DNA of 13,605 nt. It comes from an uncultured bacterium (GTDB lineage: Bacteria; Fidelibacterota; Marinisomatia; Marinisomatales; UBA1611). The notes beneath the pieces were generated by a model. The model was not told the origin of the DNA. It did not search any database and saw nothing but the letters and a program-made list of their open reading frames with translations. How positions within the stretch are numbered: position 1 is the first letter of the stretch; the number at the start of each line of letters is the position of its first letter. The DNA is taken from assembly GCA_938092125.1 (NCBI GenBank), contig CALKMQ010000207.1, positions 1 to 13,605 on the forward strand. Reading direction: 5' to 3'. Below, in pieces: positions 9,605-13,605 of this stretch. A program made the position numbers and the translations under genes.

Positions 9605-12600
9605 TTATGGTAGTCGCAACAATACTCTATCAGGATTCTCAGTAAATAATTGAGGTGTTTGAGGTAAGCTAGAGTAGAGATTTTTTGTGGTATCAAGAAC
9701 ATTTTTTCGTATATAATTATGTAATTCACCAACGGTAATTACTTTGTCACCATTGTCAGCATCACCTCGAAGACCTTTTAACATGTAGTAAGTAAATATA
9801 CCATTTTTTGCATCAGGATGATCATAAGATTTTTCTGTAGTGTTTGCAGCGTAAAAGGTTGTAATACCCTTGGGGGGAATTAACTCCGCCGGAAAAAGCG
9901 GTTTAGGTTCTTCTCCTTTTTTCTTTTTCTTTTTCTTTTTCTTTTTTGGATTGTCAAGCTCAGCAGTTTTAAAGTTTTGTTTGAAACCTGAGTTATTAAA
10001 ATCAACATCCATAAAAACAAAGATGTCTCCTATATTATCAATTTTATTAATTTCTTGGAGCATTGAGTACAAATCTTTTATTTTAAAAAATGAGTGAATT
10101 TTATTTTTGTCAGCATCATAAGGAATAATACATTTTTCTCCTGCGATAGTAGTTCCCTCTCCTGAATAATATAACATTAAGTCAATTGTATCGAGATTTG
10201 AATATTCTACAACTGATTCAATCTTATTTCTAATAAATCCGAGATTTGGGTTAAAAATTTCATTAAAGTTATTGATCGTAACTCCATTTTCAAAAAGCCA
10301 AAATTGAGAAGGTACCATCTGGTGATTTTTCATTCCAAAAAGCTTATTGTAATATTGCCTAACAATTTTGACATCTTCTTCACTCGACTGATTTCCCGGG
10401 ATTTTTTCAGTCCAAAAATGCTTATTCCCAATCACGACACCTATCATATCTCTATTCATATTAGCATCAGGAAGGTCTAACAACAAGCGATGGTCTTTTG
10501 ACTTTTGACCAGGAGGTAAAAAGTCATTAGCGGCAATATCAACGGCTTTTAAATCGTCTTTACCTTTGTAATGTTTTAAAGTTTCAAGGTGGATAGGAAT
10601 TGTTTTTCTTACATCAAAATAATCATATGTATCAAAATAGATTGTGAACCGATCTTCTTTTGCTAACAGTTCAAAACTATAATCAAACCATGCTCCACCG
10701 GGGACCAAGCCAAAAGTCTTTATCTCATCTAAATCATTTTTAAAACCCTCTCCTCTTCTAAAAGCTAAAACAGCAGTATCAGTTTTTCCAATGGATAAAT
10801 TTTGAAATCTAACAGTGAGAGTAGTTGTTTCATTTTTTGGTATGTAGTGATGTCCAAATTCATTATCAATAGCAAAATCTGCTATTACAAGATTCGGCGG
10901 TACAACTGCTAATGTAGGGAAAGATATGAGTTCTGGATCTAAATCCATGCCTGCATATTCATCAATTCTTATGTTAAAATTTCTATCACCTGATTCAATT
11001 TTTAATTTTGCTGAAATTGGGAAATTAATGGTAATGGAATCACCTACTCCAAGGATAGGAATAGTCGCAACAGTATCAATAATCAAAGATGGTGTATTTG
11101 AAAAATTTAATGGTTCTAAATATGGTTTTAGTTCTCTAGCTGGACTTCTTCCATCGTTTACTATTTTAATGACAATTAAACCATCCTCTTTTCCATCTAA
11201 AATTTGGTTATCAGATTGCTCTACAAAAAACTTTTCAATTAAAGTTAAATGAGGAGGAGGCATGACCCATCCACACATTACTGGAGATAATGGACCTTCA
11301 TCGCCGTCGGAATCTAAAGATGACATTTTATAACAATACTCAGTATCAAACTCTAGACCTTTATGAATATAATAACTACTTGTCGTTTTAGTCATAAAGA
11401 TTGTTTCGCCGTTATCTTTATTATGACTATAAATATTATATTGTACAGCTCCTAACATCTCCTTCCATCTAAACAAGACTCTTTTAACATCTCCTGTTAA
11501 GGTGAGTCCTTTTGGATAATTAACTAGCACTTTAAAGCATTCTTCATTTGAGGCTGGACCTTCTGTACCATAAGAGTCTTTAGCCGTTATTTTATAACAG
11601 TAATATTGCCCTGGGTCTACAATGTCGACATAAAAGGTATCTGTTAGGTCAGCAAGAAGGAGTCCATCCCTATAGACTTTGTATACATGGTCAATACGCA
11701 ATGGTAGTTGATTCCAAGTCAAAGTAACTTGCTTTAAATCTGCAGCACCGACCATCATTGGACTAGTTACTTCTTCGTGGGTACGTACTTTTACACTCAC
11801 TATAGGTCCATCGTCTCCATCTTGATCAAATGAGGCAATATCGTACTGAAAGTCTTTATCATATTCTATATTTTCATCTAAATAAGCAAAATCTTGAGTC
11901 GTAAGGATGAGTTCACCATTTCTGTAAAGATGATAACCACTTACCCCCTCAACAGATTTCCATTTAAAATGAACGGTATTACGCATTACTTCAGCGGAAA
12001 AATTTGAAGGAGGAGCAAACTGACCCTTACCACATTCAGTAGTTGATTGTTCACCCTCGGTACCATATTGATCTGCTCCAGAAACTGAGTAACAATATTC
12101 TTTTCCTGGAGCAACGTTATCAGAAAAAGATGGATTATCAAAATCTCCAAGATAGCTTCCATTTCGAAATACTTTATAAAACGTAGCGACAGGACTTAAA
12201 TCAGTCCATTTTAAATCTACAGCATTAACATTTCCTAAAGCTGTCAATTCAGGCGTTAAAACTTCAGGGTGAGTAGCAACAAGAACATCCTCAGAAGTGG
12301 CACCTTCATCATTGTCTGGATCAATAGAATTGATACTAAATTTGTATTCTTTACCCCAATCTAAAGAATCAATATAAGTTAACTCTGCTTGCTTTGATAT
12401 TAAAACACTGTCTCGGTAAATAGCATACTTTTCCACGTTTGGAATTGCAATCCACTCAAGCGTAACAATTCGCCCACTACCTTCAGTTTTTAAGGCTCCC
12501 ATTTTAATGCTAGGCTTTAAAGTTGGAAACTGATATGATGATTTTTGCTTTTCTTTATTAGACTCAGGACCCTCTAAATCATACAAATCCCATGCTCTTA

Positions 12601-13605
12601 CATGGTATTCATAAAATTTTCCAGGAGCGACATTATCAATATATTTAGTTTCTTTAATTTTCTCAGATACAGGTTTATTATTTTTGTAAACAGTATATGA
12701 TTCTGCGTGCGGAAGTGCTTTCCACTTAACCAAAACTCTTTGAACGCCTCGTTTTGCAGCAAGTATAGGCCTGAGCCCATCTGTTGATAAATTTATTTTT
12801 GGACTTTCATCTTTATCTTTAATGGTAATATTTATTCCACCATTACCAGCATATTCGCCATTATTACCATGTCCGTTACCAAATACTTTAATTTTGTAAT
12901 TACCAGAGATTATACGGTTCTCTAGCGTAAATTTTCCATTTGAGCCAGCAGTATACTCTTCCCATAATACATTATTATTATTATACAAAAATACCTTTGC
13001 CTCTTCTATCTTAGGCTGTCCTTTTTCATTAATGAGCTGACCATTTATTTTAAATATTTTTGGTGTCTTCTTTTTGACAGGCTCTGATAATGGACCCTCT
13101 AGCCCATCATCAGAAAGAGAAGAAATCTCATAAGTGTACTCTTTACCAAAGTCTAAATCCTTATCATGGTAATTAGTATTTTTAGAATTTGTTAAAGATT
13201 TCCCATCTCTGTAAATGTTATATGAAGCAGGACCGTCAACTGGGTCCCATTTAATTTTCAAAGAATTCATTTCATCTGAATATTTCTCTCCAAGAATTAG
13301 ACTAATTTTTTCAGGAGGAGGAAATTGTGCTTTATCACAAGCAGGAACAGACTGAGGTCCCTCTGTCCCGTGTTTATCAACAGCAGAAACTGTAAAACAA
13401 TTTTCTGTTCCAGGATCAGTTTTAGCAGTGTATTTTATTATTTTAACAGAATCAATTAGTGTCCCATTTTGATATATTTTATACTTTACAGCGAGATCAT
13501 GCTTTGTCCATTCAAGGTCAACAATACTCTCACCAGCTTCTGCTTTAATTTTTTTAATTTTTTTTACTTCTTTATGGGTAGAAATCGACTTTGAACTAGA
13601 TTTTG
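9605..13605 (-). CDS. Giant multidomain protein with degenerate caspase domain, 5' end beyond window
   Basis: The frame is open from the right edge to TAA at 9605-9607, giving 1332 visible residues. The ATG at 13268-13270 is internal: 111 upstream codons have no stop and encode an FN3 domain. Using visible numbering, domains are: FN3 (20-95) and FN3 (107-177); a carboxypeptidase-regulatory-like domain (182-277, with a Gly/Asn-rich FGNGHGNNGEYAGNGG loop); six FN3 domains (277-783); two CARDB-like domains (783-902, 902-1012; DGLIVIKIVNDGRSPA, IPKNETTTLTVRFQN); and a C14 caspase fold (about 1050-1332; MIGVVIGNKHFW, LFENGVTINNFNEIF, LMLYYSGEG, IIPYDAD, GIFTYYMLKGLRGDADNGD). The catalytic His is replaced by Glu1149 and the Cys by Asp1201. 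Ten lysines (1220-1229) sit in the p20/p10-like linker. It is probably exported, as judged from the paired cysteines and the secreted paralogue. The signal peptide is not in view. First visible gene of the operon. Function unknown. Confidence 0.88.
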   Translation of the reverse strand, partial: KSSSKSISTHKEVKKIKKIKAEAGESIVDLEWTKHDLAVKYKIYQNGTLIDSVKIIKYTAKTDPGTENCFTVSAVDKHGTEGPQSVPACDKAQFPPPEKISLILGEKYSDEMNSLKIKWDPVDGPASYNIYRDGKSLTNSKNTNYHDKDLDFGKEYTYEISSLSDDGLEGPLSEPVKKKTPKIFKINGQLINEKGQPKIEEAKVFLYNNNNVLWEEYTAGSNGKFTLENRIISGNYKIKVFGNGHGNNGEYAGNGGINITIKDKDESPKINLSTDGLRPILAAKRGVQRVLVKWKALPHAESYTVYKNNKPVSEKIKETKYIDNVAPGKFYEYHVRAWDLYDLEGPESNKEKQKSSYQFPTLKPSIKMGALKTEGSGRIVTLEWIAIPNVEKYAIYRDSVLISKQAELTYIDSLDWGKEYKFSINSIDPDNDEGATSEDVLVATHPEVLTPELTALGNVNAVDLKWTDLSPVATFYKVFRNGSYLGDFDNPSFSDNVAPGKEYCYSVSGADQYGTEGEQSTTECGKGQFAPPSNFSAEVMRNTVHFKWKSVEGVSGYHLYRNGELILTTQDFAYLDENIEYDKDFQYDIASFDQDGDDGPIVSVKVRTHEEVTSPMMVGAADLKQVTLTWNQLPLRIDHVYKVYRDGLLLADLTDTFYVDIVDPGQYYCYKITAKDSYGTEGPASNEECFKVLVNYPKGLTLTGDVKRVLFRWKEMLGAVQYNIYSHNKDNGETIFMTKTTSSYYIHKGLEFDTEYCYKMSSLDSDGDEGPLSPVMCGWVMPPPHLTLIEKFFVEQSDNQILDGKEDGLIVIKIVNDGRSPARELKPYLEPLNFSNTPSLIIDTVATIPILGVGDSITINFPISAKLKIESGDRNFNIRIDEYAGMDLDPELISFPTLAVVPPNLVIADFAIDNEFGHHYIPKNETTTLTVRFQNLSIGKTDTAVLAFRRGEGFKNDLDEIKTFGLVPGGAWFDYSFELLAKEDRFTIYFDTYDYFDVRKTIPIHLETLKHYKGKDDLKAVDIAANDFLPPGQKSKDHRLLLDLPDANMNRDMIGVVIGNKHFWTEKIPGNQSSEEDVKIVRQYYNKLFGMKNHQMVPSQFWLFENGVTINNFNEIFNPNLGFIRNKIESVVEYSNLDTIDLMLYYSGEGTTIAGEKCIIPYDADKNKIHSFFKIKDLYSMLQEINKIDNIGDIFVFMDVDFNNSGFKQNFKTAELDNPKKKKKKKKKKGEEPKPLFPAELIPPKGITTFYAANTTEKSYDHPDAKNGIFTYYMLKGLRGDADNGDKVITVGELHNYIRKNVLDTTKNLYSSLPQTPQLFTENPDRVLLRLP
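9917..9946 (-). repeat. Hexanucleotide microsatellite encoding ten lysines
   Basis: The coding strand reads A6-G-A5-G-A5-G-A5-G-A6 around this position, that is alternating AAA and AAG lysine codons. It lies 13 codons after the residue replacing the catalytic Cys, in the linker between the p20- and p10-like halves of the caspase fold. Loss or gain of a 6-base unit would change the tract by two lysines and keep the frame. The smaller paralogue has no such tract. Confidence 0.9.
11255..13550 (-). repeat. Tandem FN3 repeats, four A-B pairs, in the giant pseudo-caspase gene
   Basis: Eight FN3 units of about 80-88 codons run A-B, then a carboxypeptidase-regulatory-like domain (about 12775-13060), then A-B, A-B, A-B. 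Subtype A reads like VAPGKEYCYSVSGADQYGTEG. Subtype B reads like DWGKEYKFSINSIDPDNDEG. Both share an early W and a Y-x-[IVL]-[YF]-[RKQ]-[ND]-[GS] turn in most copies. The A-B pair, not the single domain, appears to be the unit that was duplicated. Boundaries are approximate. Confidence 0.8.

Noticed and set aside
9870..10097. Plus-strand frame with a poly-Phe run
   Set aside because: It is the antisense shadow of the poly-Lys microsatellite inside the giant gene. The other plus-strand frames within 6437-11252 are likewise shadows without recognisable domains.
13268..13270. ATG at 13270 as the start of the giant gene
   Set aside because: It falls inside an FN3 domain. The frame stays open for 111 more codons to the window edge and encodes another FN3 unit in phase, and no signal peptide follows this ATG.

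Overview
The window is AT-rich DNA that is almost entirely coding, probably from a marine member of the FCB group. The best guess is Candidatus Marinimicrobia (SAR406), with Bacteroidota as the alternative. This rests on remembered family resemblance: a DUF5777-like barrel, a lipoprotein combining an Ig-like domain, FN3 domains and propeller-type repeats, CARDB-like plus caspase-fold architectures, and a Bacteroidota-style ROK kinase. Every annotated gene whose terminator lies in the window ends in TAA. Apart from the AGGAG before gdhA, ribosome binding sites are weak or absent.

Left part (1-4975). A 3'-truncated NADP-type glutamate dehydrogenase gene runs leftward off the edge. It is divergent from a tRNA-Met(CAU) gene. 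Just downstream of the tRNA, on the same strand, is an outer-membrane protein that looks like two beta-barrel modules joined together. Next comes a large surface-lipoprotein gene whose reading frame is interrupted by one in-frame TGA, 11 codons after the lipobox cysteine.

Right part (4996-13605, all minus strand). Four genes lie head to tail with gaps of about 50-70 bases and probably form an operon. In transcription order they are: a very large multidomain protein whose 5' end is outside the window, a smaller paralogue of it, a small membrane-anchored coiled-coil/PKD protein, and a ROK-family sugar kinase. The two large proteins share one plan: a carboxypeptidase-regulatory-like domain, alternating pairs of two FN3 subtypes, two CARDB-like domains, and a C-terminal caspase (C14) fold. 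In both, the catalytic His and Cys positions are replaced (His by Glu or Leu, Cys by Asp or Lys), so both look like pseudo-caspases.

The most unusual material is this paralogous pseudo-caspase pair. Seven of its twelve visible FN3 domains carry a C-X19-C pair with invariant spacing, several others have calcium-loop-like acidic loops, and the large protein has a ten-lysine microsatellite in the p20/p10-like linker. The exported or surface location is inferred from signal peptides and the paired cysteines. No mobile element, CRISPR array or convincing hairpin terminator was seen, and no stretch of more than 300 bases lacks a gene.
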